This document shows positions 45,656 to 57,825 of a stretch of DNA of 64,000 nt, piece by piece. Each line of letters begins with the position of its first letter. Position 1 is the first letter of the stretch. The stretch is from Dermatemys mawii (lineage: Eukaryota > Chordata > Testudines > Dermatemydidae). The translations under genes and the position numbers were made by a program. The notes under the pieces were generated by a model. That model was given only the letters and a program-made list of their open reading frames with translations, was not told the origin of the DNA and searched no databases. Location of the stretch: the NCBI GenBank assembly GCA_007922305.1, contig ML677343.1:29331915-29395914 (forward strand), given 5' to 3'.

Positions 45656-47820
45656 CCTTCAAATAAAGAATTAAAAAAAATACTGAAAATGTCATGAATA
45701 TAATTAGGTAAGATTCTGTTTCCAGTTACAATTGCATAAAATTGGAACAACCATTAAGCTCGAGTTATTCCATTTTTACACCATTGCAAATGATTTAAAA
45801 ACTGGGGCAGTATTTAAATCATATCTTGCAACTGCAGTTTATGATCATGCATTTGGTTCTTTATATTCACTTTTAAAATGTAATTTAATATAGTCAAAGA
45901 ACATATCAGTGGGTTTAAATTTCAGTCCCTACTCGCTATTTTCCTTTTCTCCCTTCCTATTCTACCTCAGAAATGTGCATGGATTTTTACCTACGATTCA
46001 CCTCTCTTGATACCAGATCTGAGTGTTAAGCAGTTCATAACTAATTCAAAGTGACCACATAAAATTCCACGTCAAAGACTGATTTCTGAGCTCTTTGCTT
46101 ACATCCATCTCTTCATTTGTTGTAATTCTTAAATTGGATAAAATTGAAACTAAAATGATAAACATACCCCAAAGTGAAAAGAAAATAGTGTAGTTAGATG
46201 GATTGTTTTTTGTAGTTTTTCTTGTCAGATATAAATCAGATATTCTCCTGTTTACATGTAAGAAGGTTGTGAAGTCTTCAATTTAAAGGTACATCTGGTT
46301 CTCACATCAAATCAAACTGCAACAAAAAGGAACTGGGCCCAAGTGCTAGGGCAGATTTTAAAATGTAGGAATGAATGTGTGTTTATATAGTATTTGCATT
46401 AATGCTTCCTATGGTTTATTTTGAAAGTGAAGAAAGGACATTGCATAGTAGGCAATTTAACCCAAACAGTATCGGTTTAAAGTTAGGGGCATGCTCTTTG
46501 GAATATTTTTCTAGTGTTCTGAAGTGTCCACTTAAAAAAAAAAAAAAAAACGGGAATTGTTCTGTATTCTGCTCTGTGTTTGGCCTGGCTCGGTAGGCCA
46601 CTGCAGTTTCATCTGGTATGGATTAGGCCTTCTCTCTCACACTCTGTCAACTTGGGTGTTCTGCACGCAGGCTGTTTCTGCAGGGGTCTTGGTTTTGCTT
46701 TTTTTAACGGCAGGAAGTGCCCCACTCAGACCACATGTGAAATTGTGTGGGAACAGTGGGGGGGTGGGGATGAAAGAGCCCCATCAAACATACCAAAAGT
46801 GTGGGTGGAGAGACAGAGATCATAAGGGGAGAGATACAGGCTGAGTAATTGAACCTTCTGGGCCTGGTCGGCAAGGCAGACTGGGAGTGTAGAGGAGGCT
46901 TGCTGGATGAAAAGCGTCTGCTCTTTGTGACATCTATTTCTAATATTTTATAATATTGCAGGCAGTTAAAAGTGTGAGGGATTACAGCTGCTGCTTAATT
47001 TGTTCTAAATTTCCTGCTAGCCTTACCAGACATGTACAGGAAATAGGCAGTAAATGTTTAATGGGTAATACCTAACTGGACAATTAGCAGGTGCTGTCAC
47101 ACAGAAAATCCAAACCTGTGTTTGTGCATATCCAGAAGTGAATCAAACAGTGGTCAAAAGACAAGCTCCCGGTGTATAGCAGCCTAGTGTAACAGTCTGA
47201 AGTAGGTCACATCTGAGGGCTTCGGTACTCAATGAAAAGCTTCTTGTAAGCAATGTGCCCCATTTATAACTCATAGATTGCTCTCGTAAACTCTGTGGGT
47301 CCCATTCTTTATTCTCCTCCACCATTTATGCTAGTGCTAAAGAGTGTAAAATGCTACATTGTGTACCCACTTTGCATGGGTATAAATGGCAACAAAAAAG
47401 GCACCAGAGAATCTGGCTTTATCACTTTGTTGAAATGTGGAAGTGATCTGAAATACTTGTTTTGTTGTTTCAGCATTAAACTATTCACTGTTGACTTTGT
47501 CACCTGTATGATAAAATATCTTTAGCTCAGATTCAATGCCTATACCTCATTTGCCTCAGTGCTCCTTGTGCAGAGTCTTTTGTGTCAGCCTGGTAGTAAA
47601 TAAACTTCACGGAGTTACTGTGTTCATTATACACATCCTTGGAGAGAGGATTTCAACAGTAATTAAGGCTGGTCAAATCATTGATCCCAATGTTCAGTGT
47701 CAATTTCTGGCAGTCTTTCATCAAATTATTTATGAAGAACTTTTTCACCATCCTTCCAGCTGCATAGACAGTAGTTTGATATCCACTAAATACTTTATTC
47801 TTGGCACCTAGTTCTCTGCT
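45656..47820. other. Unassigned non-coding stretch
   Basis: Contains an A17 run at 46534-46550. No 3' gene or TE body was recognised next to it, so it may be a simple run. Overlapping frames near 46557-46844 have no domain. Confidence 0.4.
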
Positions 47821-47824
47821 CCAT

Positions 47825-47870
47825 TACACCCGTTTTACACCAAATTAACTCCACTGACTTCAATAAAAAT
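47825..47870. repeat. Palindromic-core trace
   Basis: TTTTACACCAAATTAACTCC followed by ACTGACTTCAATAAA resembles half of the GTTACACTGGTGTAAAT palindromic repeat. Confidence 0.4.
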
Positions 47871-48954
47871 AGCATAGGAGAATGAAAAATCCTCTGATAT
47901 TTTTCACTTATTAGCACAATTGATTTGAGAATAACTTTTGTTCCATTATTCAACCATCTCTAAGCTTGAAATTAATTCTGAACATTCTGAACAACTGTAT
48001 TTCCAAAAAAAAACAAACTATTGATCATATTTGGTTAATTTGAATTTCTATTATTACCTCCAGACCAATATAATTTTAACAGGGTTGTACAGCACACAGC
48101 AAACCAGTCCCTTGGAATTTGCTTTTATTAAGTTCAAGTCCAACTGATTTCAAAACATCCTTCTGTAAAATTTAAATGTCCCCTAATAGTTCATGACTGA
48201 TGTCTTACACTTGGCTTTCCTATAAATTGCTCTCTTTACTGAGCAATTTCTGTAGCAATACTCAGACATCCTTATCAGCACTTGATGTTCATGTAAACCA
48301 ACTCTAGTTAATGACTACGTGGGCAAAAAGAAAAAAGAAAAGTAACATTGCACAGACCTCAAGACTCCTGCTTCATCAGAACTTTGACGTTCAGCTGTTA
48401 ACAGCAGCGTTGACTACGTCAATAAAAAATGTGTAGTAAACCAAACTGACATTGTCTGATTTCTTACAATTGATTTAAACTATCACAAATGACATGGTCT
48501 TCCTTCCCCCTTTTCTCCTCCCCCGTCTCGACGCAGCCAGGATAATTACAGTTGTTTCCAATATGTGGGCTATTGTCCTAAGCCGAAAAATGCAAAACGT
48601 TTTTACAGTTGGAAGCAAGAACGCTTTCAAACAGGCTCCCATCTGTGTGAAAAGGGGATCCTCAGCTGCTGTTTATTATCTATCTGTTTACATCACACAT
48701 GTGCATGCTGAGGACAAAGTGGTTCCATAAATTACTCCGCTAGTATCATTTTGGCCATTACTGACTGCCAAAAACAAAAGCATTCAACGGGTTGTTGAAT
48801 GCCTTTTCGTGATCCTACAGTCATTTTTAACTTGCACTGAATAACTGACAGGATCTCATCTGCTTTCCTACTTCATTTAGGCAACACGATATTTATCTCA
48901 CTGCATAGAGTAAACAGAAAGTGACATAAACCACATCCATGCTCTCCTGATTAA
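47871..48954. other. Unassigned stretch; complex block 48480-48900
   Basis: The block at 48480-48900 is non-repetitive and compositionally balanced (for example the AATTACAGTTGTTTCC words). It is a candidate conserved non-coding element, with no direct proof. Confidence 0.3.
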
Positions 48955-49090
48955 GTGGTTAACACATAAGCATGGCCGAATACATAAAGCACAGGCCTAT
49001 AAGTCATGAGAAATGTAGTTTCTATTCTTTAAACTGACACTGACTTTCTGTGAGACCTTGGGCAAGTCAGTGAGGCCTCAGTTTTCAAAC
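48955..49090 (+). mobile_element. MIR-type SINE
   Basis: TTTCTGTGAGACCTTGGGCA, AGTCAGTGAGGCCTCAGTTT is a clear MIR core. The tRNA-like left part (CACAGGCCTATAAGTCATG, GTAGTTTCTATTC) is degraded. Confidence 0.75.
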
Positions 49091-49205
49091 TATGGTCATG
49101 AATTGGAGATATCTCCACTTTGTGGGGTGGGGGGTGCCAAACTTGAGACACCTCCCTCACCACTGGAAAAAAATTGGGGTGGGGGGGCAGGGCAAAAATC
49201 ATGAA
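49080..49205. other. Possible hAT (Charlie-like) fragment after the MIR
   Basis: CAGTTTTCAAACTATGGTCA resembles the CAGTGGTTCTCAAACT end. It is followed by GGGTGCCAAACTTGAGAC. No right terminus or target duplication is evident. Confidence 0.3.
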
Positions 49206-50555
49206 ATGTTTTACCTCATAGTGAAAGCTAGTTATTCTGGGCCTGTATGTTCATACACACCTTTTTACCTCTTTTCAGCCTTGCAGACCTTTTCAGATTG
49301 TTTAAAAGCATGTTTAGAGTCTGATTTTTTTCACATCCTTGTTCTCCTCTGTCACGCACTCTCTTTAGTGGAGCTACTTGCACTGCATAGAGGGATCTCC
49401 AGAGCTAAAAGTATAAACTGCTACCGCTTCAGGTAAAGATTTAAGATGATATCCTCAGGGGCTATGCCAACTCACGTCCTCTGGAGACTGGTATAGAGGT
49501 GGGTCTGTCACACATGTTCACCCATTGGCTTACGTATGCGTGTGCAGAATTGTACAAATAGAAGTCGGAAGGAGGTGCTACTCTGAACAATGCCATTAAT
49601 ATTCATCACATTGTTTCATCTTGGGCATAGGAGTTAAATTTGGTTTTAGATTGAGCTGAAGCTTTCAAGCTAAACGTAGGCAGGTAAATCCCTCCTTAGT
49701 CACCAAAATAAAGTGTTCTGACTTGCAGAGGTGCTGAACACCCACAGTTCCTCTTGACTTCGGTGGAGTGACTCCTAATCACACTAACCTGAGAGAAGAA
49801 TAAGGCCCTTAGTGTGAGGGTAACCCAGTGAGTTATGAACCCTAGTTCCTATCTCACACATGAGTTACAGCTCGCTCTTGCACAGTCTTCCTGTGAGAGA
49901 GTTGTCAGACTCATATATTACTGGGCATTAATGCACTTCTCAGGTGGATGAAGTCATTCCCCTTTGCACCCGAGGCATGCATTAAATGCCAGTTAATCAT
50001 GTGCATCGTGTCATGTCTTATTGCTTAAGGCTAAGAAAAGACCAAGAGAAAAAGAATGGTAACACCACTAAGTGCAGAACAAATGGAGATAATGTTTCTT
50101 TCTGTTCCTAATTACTCTCCTCCCTGCTTTAGCAAGCAAAAATTGAAGTTGTTTTACATAGTTCAAATTGCAAATCAGAATATCTTTATTCAGTGTATAA
50201 TTAAATATACGCTGAATGAAACCTAGATTAAGTATATAATAGAAACTGATCTGAGACCATGTGAAAATTCAAATGGCCAATTTTTACTTCATACCCACTC
50301 TTCTCTTGTGCCAATTTCTGCTCACAAATTGATTTTCTTTGGGGAAAAAAGACCCATTTTATAGCAAACCCCTTCTCCCTCCCCTCCCCCCACACAATTG
50401 TGAAATGCTGTTTGTGGCGGCAAGGAGAGGAGGGAGAGATTCAGTGAAATGGGACCATTCTGAAGTTCAGAATGAAATGAGTGGGGGGTCAAATTCTGAG
50501 TGGCTTCAAATTTCACTGTGAATATTTTTGAAAGCCTCTAACGGTGATGTGATGA
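49206..50555. other. Unassigned non-coding stretch
   Basis: Includes one palindromic-core trace (CTCTTGACTTCGGTGGAG at about 49751-49768). Nothing else is recognised. Confidence 0.4.
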
Positions 50556-50558
50556 CAA

Positions 50559-50628
50559 TGGACCAGATCTTCAGATGTTGTGAACAGGAATTGCTCCAGT
50601 GCATGTAATACAGCTGATGGTCTGGTAT
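50559..50628. repeat. Palindromic repeat, GGACCAGATCTTCAG...CTGATGGTCTGGT
   Basis: GGACCAGATCTTCAGATG at the left is inverted relative to CAGCTGATGGTCTGGT at the right, with TGCTCCAGTGCATG between. Similar to 43462-43550. Confidence 0.5.
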
Positions 50629-50684
50629 GAATTACACTACAACTTAGACGTTGAAGGGGCCAACATTTCCAAGCAGCTTTTGCT

Positions 50685-50775
50685 TATTATATTTATTATT
50701 TGTATTATAGTATCTCAAGAAAGATTGGGACCAGATACTGTATAGACACATGGTAAGAACCAGTCCCTGCCCCCA
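50685..50775 (-). mobile_element. MIR/L2-type tail, reverse orientation
   Basis: TTATTTGTATTATAGTATC, GGGACCAGATACTGTATAG and CCAGTCCCTGCCCCCAAAGC follow the order of the reversed common tail. Confidence 0.6.
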
Positions 50776-52090
50776 AAGCATTTATAATATACATCAGAGG
50801 CTGCCCAGGACAATCTGCTGCCCTAGGCAAAACTTCAAATCACTGCCCCTCCACCCCATAAGCCTATGGTGTAGAACACTTGGCCCAGCCACCCCTCCTT
50901 CATGACAGAGTTACAACACCTCTCAAATTAGATAAAAAAACAGGAAGGGAAGCAAACAGAGAGGTGAGAAGACTTGGACATCCAGCCCCAAACACTGGAA
51001 GACGTCTGAAGTAGGGATGGAGTGAACAGGTTGAAGTAAAGAATTATTCTTCTGGAGTTTGACTCAATTCTTCTAAGATAAGCTGAAATGAACTTTGTCG
51101 TGGTTCTGAAATGTCTGGATAACATTTTTTTTCACACTTTTGTATGTGTGGTTTCCACTAGAGCCAGGCAGTTTTCTGAAAGGTACTTGAGATGGAAGCA
51201 GCTGGTATTAGGACTCTTCCATGGGGAGCTTGTTCTTGTGAGATATCTAGCCCAATTTTCTTGACTGAAGAATTTTGAAAAGTTAGGAGGTGCCCCAGGA
51301 AACCATGGGAACTTTGGAATGACCTGCTGAATGGAGCCCACACTCCAATGTGGTTGAGATTGCCTGTGACCTGCATGAAGTTTTACAGTAGCTGTAGTCA
51401 GCTGAATAAAGACACTGACTTTCATGATTCATTCTTGGCACAGAGCAACTCTTTGTCTATTCCTACCTTTTCACCCTTTTTCATTAAGTAAAAAATCCAA
51501 AGTTTCCTTTAATCAGGTTTGAGTTTGAACTGATGTGATGTTTACTGACTGAAATGGTAGTTTTCAAACGAAGTCAGGAACATCTGGTCTAGTGGCTTGG
51601 CAGTAAGCCCAGCAAATTGCCATTCCAAAGGCCCAAGTTCATGAACAGCCTTGGGCCCTTTCATCCTGGAGCTTGTAAATCCTGAGGGTAATAGAGGTGG
51701 CACTTATTCTCTAGATGTAATCATCTTGCTTCACTATCTACTGGCACCACTGGCTTCCCATGTAGTAATTCACCCCGGGCATAATGTCCAGCATCTTGCC
51801 TTTTATCACATTCCCTCTTGTTTCCCACCGATGACACTAACCTCACTACCTTGCTCATTTTCGTCTTCCACTCCCATCTTTGCCCCTTCTTTCATGCTCC
51901 TTTTTGTGAATAGAATGTCTCTGCAATGAGGGTGCCACTCACCGCTGGTGTGTCTCCTTACATCTAGGTCTGGGAATGTAGCTCTTGCTTCATCAGGTGC
52001 TCCCTTGCTGCTCTTTGCTTGTTCCGCGATAGTCTTTCTTCCAGTAACTTGGCCTTCAGGCCAGGTTACCATTTAATCCACCCCCTCCCA
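50776..52090. other. Unassigned non-coding stretch
   Basis: A GGCTGCCCAGGACAATCTGC word at about 50799 may be part of a repeat, but no structure was found. No genes. Confidence 0.4.
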
Positions 52091-52683
52091 GGTGACCAAG
52101 TCTAGCAGGACCTCTGTCCAAATGCTGTCTCCAGATGGTGTTCAACCCCAGCTCAGGGCTCTGTGCCACTAAACCAATGACCGGTGGGGACCCAGGCCTA
52201 GCCACTGCCTGGGTTCCAGCCTAGGAACCCTATAACCAGCCATCCAGGTCCTTAGTCCCTATCTCTGTTGCTGTTTCCCAGGACTACTTCCCACCCAGCC
52301 TCTGTCTTCTCTTGCCTGGATCTGGGTTTACACGGGAGCCTACTTTACTTCCTCTCTGTGACTACTTTGTCCCTCCCAGCCTCATGTCAGATTCCTTATT
52401 GAAAGGCGGGATCCTAGTGCTTATTATCTCCCTATAATCCTCCTTGTTCCTGACAACCTTCCTCCTTCCAAGGGGTGATCACAGAATCCTTCCTCTGCAT
52501 CCTCTTTCTGCTCTCAGCTTCTTGGCTTTATGGTGCTGGCCCAGCCCTTCCCAAGCAGGGCTTGACTCTCAGTTAACCCCCCACCCCCACCCCCTTCTCT
52601 AAGGCAAAGCCAGGTAACTTAAATGGCCTCTCAGGGCCTCTTTAACCCTATCGGGACTGGTGTGGAATGTGCACTTCATCACC
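52091..52683 (-). mobile_element. TIR- or LTR-ended element with GGTGAYSAAGT termini
   Basis: The plus strand starts GGTGACCAAGT and ends ACTTCATCACC, which are imperfect inverted termini. The roughly 593-bp body is pyrimidine-rich on the plus strand and has no protein. A LTR reading (TG...CA on the minus strand) would need a start two bases further in. The termini resemble those of 25360-26022. The family is unknown. Confidence 0.4.
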
Positions 52684-52729
52684 TCCTTGTACAACAGGCC
52701 TTAACTTTTCTTCCTCCAAATCCCATCTG

Positions 52730-52920
52730 TTCTGGCTTTGATGGGGAAAAAAAATTAGATTTGTTTTTTAAACCTGAAACACTTTCAGGGTCCTGCTCCC
52801 TACCCCCACCAAAAAAAATAATTTTAAACAAAATGAAAATGTTCCAGAAAAAAAATGCTATTTTTTATTTATTTTTTTAAAAAAAGTGTATATGGAAAAA
52901 TTTTCAAACACCTCTAGTAA
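52730..52920. repeat. A/T-homopolymer-rich repeat, copy 2
   Basis: Word set like that at 45385, with AAACCTGAAACACTTTCAGG and AAAATTTTCAAACACCTCTAG. Likely an old copy of the same unclassified family. Confidence 0.4.
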
Positions 52921-53204
52921 TGCATGAAAAATTACCCCATTTTGAGGGGAAAACATAGAATTAAGATGGCTCTTTCTTTCTGCTTTCCTAGAGTTTCCCA
53001 AACAAGATACCACTTCCTTTATTCTTGTAACTCAAACAAGCTTAATTTACTATCCTTTTTCTGCTTCTTTATATCCACACCAGCAAATTACAAATGCTGC
53101 AGTCAAATATGGCTGACAATTTTGTGGATCAGGTCTGAGTTAGAAGAGAATTACTCAAATGTAGCTATAGGTACACAAGCTCTGCAAAGCTAACAGTATT
53201 GCCA

Positions 53205-53445
53205 ACTTGTAGTAACGTAGCACCTCCTGGCTCCAACTAAATCTTGGACCCCACTTGGACAGATACTGTACAAACACAGAGTCATAAGACAGTCTCTACT
53301 CTGATTCGCAATCTCAATAGACAGGGCAGACAAAGAATAGGAGAAGGATTATTATCCTCATTTTACAGATCGAGAAATGAGGCAGACAGGAAGCCTGGCT
53401 CAAAGTCAGATCTCCAGCATATGAATGAGAGCAGGAGAGACACTT
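53205..53445 (-). mobile_element. MIR-type SINE, reverse orientation
   Basis: GATACTGTACAAACACAGAG, TAAGACAGTCTCTACTCTGA, TTATTATCCTCATTTTACAG, ATCGAGAAATGAGG and AAGCCTGGCTCAAAGTC together make a reverse MIR with its tail. Confidence 0.75.
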
Positions 53446-53599
53446 AATCACATGACCAATCTCTGTGTCTAGTAGGAAAGCCCATTTTTTGGCAGTAAAG
53501 AAAGCTGATATGACTGGAAAACACGATGGAGGAAGACATACTATGTAGGAAGGAGCTGTTTTTCACACAGCCCTCTTTACAACTATAACTGCATTTGAA

Positions 53600-53698
53600 G
53601 GGCTCAGTCCTTCAGAACTTTACTCACGTGAGTCATCTTTACTCCAGTGAGTAGCCCCACTGACTTCAGTGAAAGAGTAAGAGTTTGCAGGTTCGGCC
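53600..53698. repeat. Palindromic repeat, TTTACTCACGTGAGT family
   Basis: TTTACTCACGTGAGTCATC, TTTACTCCAGTGAGTAGCCC and CACTGACTTCAGTG occur within 99 bp. Each is an inverted-repeat word. Related to the TTGACTTCAATGG group. Confidence 0.6.
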
Positions 53699-54903
53699 AT
53701 AAGTTGGATCTTCTGTTAGGCAATGTGGAATATTAACACCTGGCTCCATCTGGTCCAGACTGCATCCTTCACAATGGTTTGTTTATGTGTAGTTGCTGGC
53801 TTTGGCATGGAGGTTTAGCTACTGCTACATTGTCCAAATGGAAACCTGTGAAAGAACAGGATCGAGTTGAACTGTCTGCTTTCACTGCATGGAAAATGTA
53901 TGCTGAGAGGATCGCTGGGTGGCTAACTGTTTGTTTATTCGAACAGTCCTTTTGAATTACCGTGGGCTGGACTGAAATGCTTAGTGAGGTGAGATTTAAA
54001 ACAGCTAGGGAGGAAAAAAGTCCAAGTGCCCAAAGGGTTAGTGGACAGCCAATTCCAGTCAGTGCTGACCTCTCTTTCTGCTCTGAAGTTTGCTGGCACT
54101 GTGCATGTTCCTTTGCTGAGAAATGCAAAGGCTCCTTGAGCGTACAGAGAAAGTAGTCTTTGTTCCATCAGATGTTTATATTAGAGCAGGGAGGATCTTT
54201 TGTATATTGTCACTGACCTTTCCAAAAAAAGAAATATTGTAATCTGGTTTCAAGATCACAATTTTTTCAGCTGCACATAATAATTTGATTCAGGTATTTG
54301 ATTCATGTACTGAAGCTGAAAGTTCAGACTGAACTAACAATTGCGTCTGCTTTCCCACCATCTAGTCTGTCCAGAGATACCCTGTGCCCTTTACGTAGGC
54401 AAATTGTCTTCCTGGTAATAGGCTGCCCATCAAAACCTGTTATGCTGCATTGTGTCAAGAAAATAAAATAAAATGAATGTGCCTTGTACTGTTTTGTGTG
54501 TGATGATTTTTTTTCTTTCAAAGGCCAGAAAATAAAAAGGAAACGCTAATAGGCCTTTGACTCATCTTTCCTCTTCCTGAGACAGCGTGGGGACTACGGA
54601 ATTTCCTGCCCCAATGCAGCTATCTTAGAAGGGCTTAAAAACACAGTAGACTGTAAGGAAAATCAAAGGGAAATCTTTGAAAATGAATACAGAATTTCTA
54701 GATCTTGCAGGAGGAGCTGTATTGAGGGGGCAAATTACATAGAGGTGGAAAAAGGAAGCAAGCAAAGTGTAAGGTCTCATGTGTATTCCTGTTAATACCT
54801 CTAAAATGTAATGGAGAGCATGATGGGGGTGCAAGTCCTGGGCTGGGGAGAGAAATGGCTCCTTGATTCATCCCTCTCAGCACAACACATCACCTATCAC
54901 TTA
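53699..54903. other. Unassigned non-coding stretch
   Basis: Frames up to 119 codons (53769-54128 minus) show no domain. TE content not recognised. Confidence 0.4.
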
Positions 54904-55191
54904 GGCCTCGGCTACACTAGCGGGGGGGGGTTGAACTAAGGTATGCAACTTCAGCTATGCTATTCGCCTAGCTGAAGTCGAATTATCTTAGTTTGACTTA
55001 CCTGGCTGTCCTCATGGCGGCGAGTCAACCACGGCGACTCCCCCGTCGACTCCGCTTACTCCTCCTGCTAAGGTGGAGTACAGGTGTAGATTCGAGGATC
55101 GATTTATCGCATCTAGACGGGACACGGTAAATAGATCCAATCCCCGATACATAGAACACTACCTGCCAATCCGGTGGGTAGTAGAGACACC
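54904..55191 (-). mobile_element. PIF/Harbinger-like MITE, copy 2 (opposite orientation)
   Basis: Reading the minus strand gives the same order of words as copy 1 at 31381: TACTACCCACCGGATTGGC, ATGCGATAAATCGATCCTC, CTCCACCTTAGCAGGAG, GTCGACGGGGGAG and GCTAGTGTAGCCGAGGCC. The flanks are TTA (54901-54903) and CTA (55192-55194), a 3-bp duplication with one mismatch. No transposase. Confidence 0.75.
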
Positions 55192-55194
55192 CTA

Positions 55195-55554
55195 AGTGGT
55201 CTCGGTGCCACTAGATGAGACAGAACACCACACCAGGGAGGTGTGTGGGTTACATAAGCACAGATAGGGAGGTGGCTGGAAGATTGGTTTGTTTTTCATA
55301 AGCTGCCATATGTGAAGTTGCAGGGAGATTGACATTCTGAGCTCCCACCAATGTCAGACAGTATGATTCAGGTGACACACATTCAGGGCAGATCAGAGAG
55401 GAGAATTTTGACTTTGACTGAGTGACGCCGCTTTCCACTAACTGAGAAGCTGGCCTCTGAGGCATGTACGCAATTTGTGTCTTTGCGCACATGTCATCTT
55501 CACACATGAAGTAAGTTCACGCAATTGTGCATGTCTGGTTTTTAAAATTAGCCT
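55195..55554. other. Unassigned non-coding stretch
   Basis: No repeat or gene recognised. A minus frame of 85 codons is taken as chance. Confidence 0.35.
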
Positions 55555-55660
55555 AAAATGACATGCCTCGGGTCACAGAATCTATGGCAGAGCTGGGACT
55601 GGGCAGCCAGTCTTGTGCCTCTGGTTCTACTGCTTAACTACAAGATAATCCTGCAATCTT
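55555..55660 (-). mobile_element. MIR-type SINE, reverse orientation, partial
   Basis: GACATGCCTCGGGTCACAGA, CTATGGCAGAGCTGGGACTG and GTCTTGTGCCTCTGGTTC follow a reversed MIR core. Confidence 0.6.
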
Positions 55661-55683
55661 TTCCTAGTTCCATTTATATATAT

Positions 55684-55710
55684 GGAGAGAGAGAGAAAGA
55701 GAGAGAGAAA
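55684..55710. repeat. GA-rich simple repeat
   Basis: GAGAGAGAGAAAGAGAGAG-type run with interruptions. Confidence 0.9.
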
Positions 55711-55810
55711 TTGGTATTATGCTGACTTATTACATTTTTTAAATCTTATTTTCATCAGTAAGAAGAGCTGAGAGGAACAGAAAGCAGAAATAAAACATGC
55801 CATATAAAGC

Positions 55811-55867
55811 CTGAACCAAAGCCTATTGAAGTGAATGGAAAGAATCCCATTGGCTTCACGGGGATTT
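55811..55867. repeat. Palindromic repeat next to the 120-bp MITE
   Basis: GAACCAAAGCCTATTGAAG and GAATCCCATTGGCTTCACGG are inverted halves. The right arm is interrupted by the element at 55869, which suggests a nested insertion. Confidence 0.5.
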
Positions 55868-55868
55868 A

Positions 55869-55988
55869 GGGTGACCAGACTGCAAGTGTGAAAAATCAGG
55901 ACAGGAGGTAGGGGATAATAGGTGCCTATGTAAGAAAAAGCTCCAAAAATCAGGACTGTCCCTATAAAATTGGGACAACTGGTCACCC
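55869..55988. mobile_element. 120-bp MITE with GGGTGACCAGA...CTGGTCACCC ends
   Basis: GGGTGACCAGA at the left and ACTGGTCACCC at the right are inverted. Interior words GTGTGAAAAATCAGGACAG and CAAAAATCAGGACTGTCCC are common in reptile genomes. TTA precedes it, while the right flank is TGC, so the target duplication is not clean. Tourist/Harbinger-like by size and ends. Confidence 0.7.
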
Positions 55989-57825
55989 TGCAGCTATTTC
56001 ATTCATGGGGCCCTGTAACAAGAAACACAAAAAATGTGAAAGATGGTGTTAAATCACCAAAACCCTACACAGCATTTAACCCTTTGATTTCTCACCTGGC
56101 CTTCTGTCCCAGTGACACAACTTCATAAAGACATGTGTTGTGCCACTCCCTCCAGTGCAAGTGCTAAAACACATTTTCCCATTGTCTTCTTAAGAGAAGA
56201 GAAAAGAAAGCACTTTACAATGCAAGAGAGTATTGGGACTGGGGGAACTGCCAGTGGAATTTCATGAAGGCACAAGAATCCTAAACAAATAGTTTGTCAC
56301 TTGCGCCATTGTCTTGGAGTGTTTTAAGCATCGTGGATTATCTGGAAGACAAGATAATCTTCCACTTTGGAGATAGATGATCCTCGGGAAGTAATATAGA
56401 AGAAAGGAATAATAAATATTTCAAGGTAAATAAATGCCTTGGTTTTAAGTGTGTTAGGCTTCTAGTTTTTTTCAGAGTAAACAAATGTCTTTGGGTTCAT
56501 TGTGCTGAACAGCACTAGTAATCTTTTTATTGCAAGCTTCCTGTAATGCCTGGCTGCATCAAAGATGGATGTGCATTAGGACTCAGGGGTTTCCAGAGCC
56601 CAGAACATTCCAAATTACTAGGGCATGATAGGCTAGATTAATGGATTGTTGGTTTGCTGCTGTTAGCACAGAGTTAGCAGTTTGGAACAAAGGAAATGTG
56701 GAAGGTTTCTCTGTTACCTAGCTATTGTAGGGGAATATTATACTTCCTCCCACTGTATGGGCTGCTCAGAATTCAGCTGTCCTAATCTATGTACCTATAA
56801 TCTGTGTGGAAAAGGGCAATATTTTTGTTGATGCGGCACAGCAATGCATCCTACAGCTGCGTAGAGATTGGAAATGCAATACTTAGCATATATTTAGTCC
56901 ACATTACTGGTGATCTTGTAGACAATAATCACCTTGTACCTTTCATTTACTTGAATCTCAAGGATCTTCATTAACTTCAGTGATTTTACAAAGGTTAAAG
57001 GGGGGCCAGGTTTTCTCCTGCACCCAGGCTCCACTGACGCTATTGAGACAAAGGGGGCTGCCAGAGAACTGGCAGCAGCTCCATGATTCTGAGTGTGGCT
57101 GTATGTTAGCCCCTGCCATGTCATAGTTTAGGGTAGCCTTCGAGCTGCTCTAAAAATGACACCAACTACTAAAGGTCCCAGGGGCATCTTCTAGCTTAGA
57201 ATAGCTGAAACATGGCAAACCTCTGGCCACATGTTTCCAGCATGCAACCTAATCTGGGGACAGGATGGTAACTGTTTAAATGCACACAGCAACACTATAT
57301 AACTCTTTAGGACAGAAAGTGAAGAAAAATATCCTATCCAAAGAATACTGTATCCAGTTGACACAGTAGGAATTTAGGTAGGCAGTTTGTAATTCCTCAA
57401 GTTGGAATCTGCCCAGGACATGAAATTTAACACCCCTGCTTCATAAGAACTTCAGAAGCAGACAAGGATCTCTTGGAGTTAGAAAGATATGTAGGGAACT
57501 TCCTTGCAATCTTCTGACTTCAGACATCACATGCAATGCACACAGCATCCAGCACAGGCCAAAGCCAAGGATGGCAGTGGGAATGAGTGATGTGCAATAC
57601 ATCACCTTCATTGACAAGAAGGAATAGCATAAACAGAGAGATTTTGCTTCTCCTCAGCCCCAAGGGTGCTGGTATTCTGCACAGAGTTGCTTAAACCACA
57701 TCTCTGCTTGGAATGCTCCACCTTTTCAGTATGACAGAATAAAGGTACAAAAAGCATATAAAGTGGCAGCCTGAAGAACAGTAGAGAGAACATAAAATGT
57801 ACTGTCCTGACCATCTGGTAGCCTC
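55989..57825. other. Unassigned non-coding stretch
   Basis: No gene or TE confidently recognised in these 1.8 kb. Confidence 0.4.

Noticed and set aside
46534..46550. A17 run considered as the tail of a processed pseudogene or SINE
   Set aside because: No gene-like or SINE-like body precedes it and no target duplication was found.
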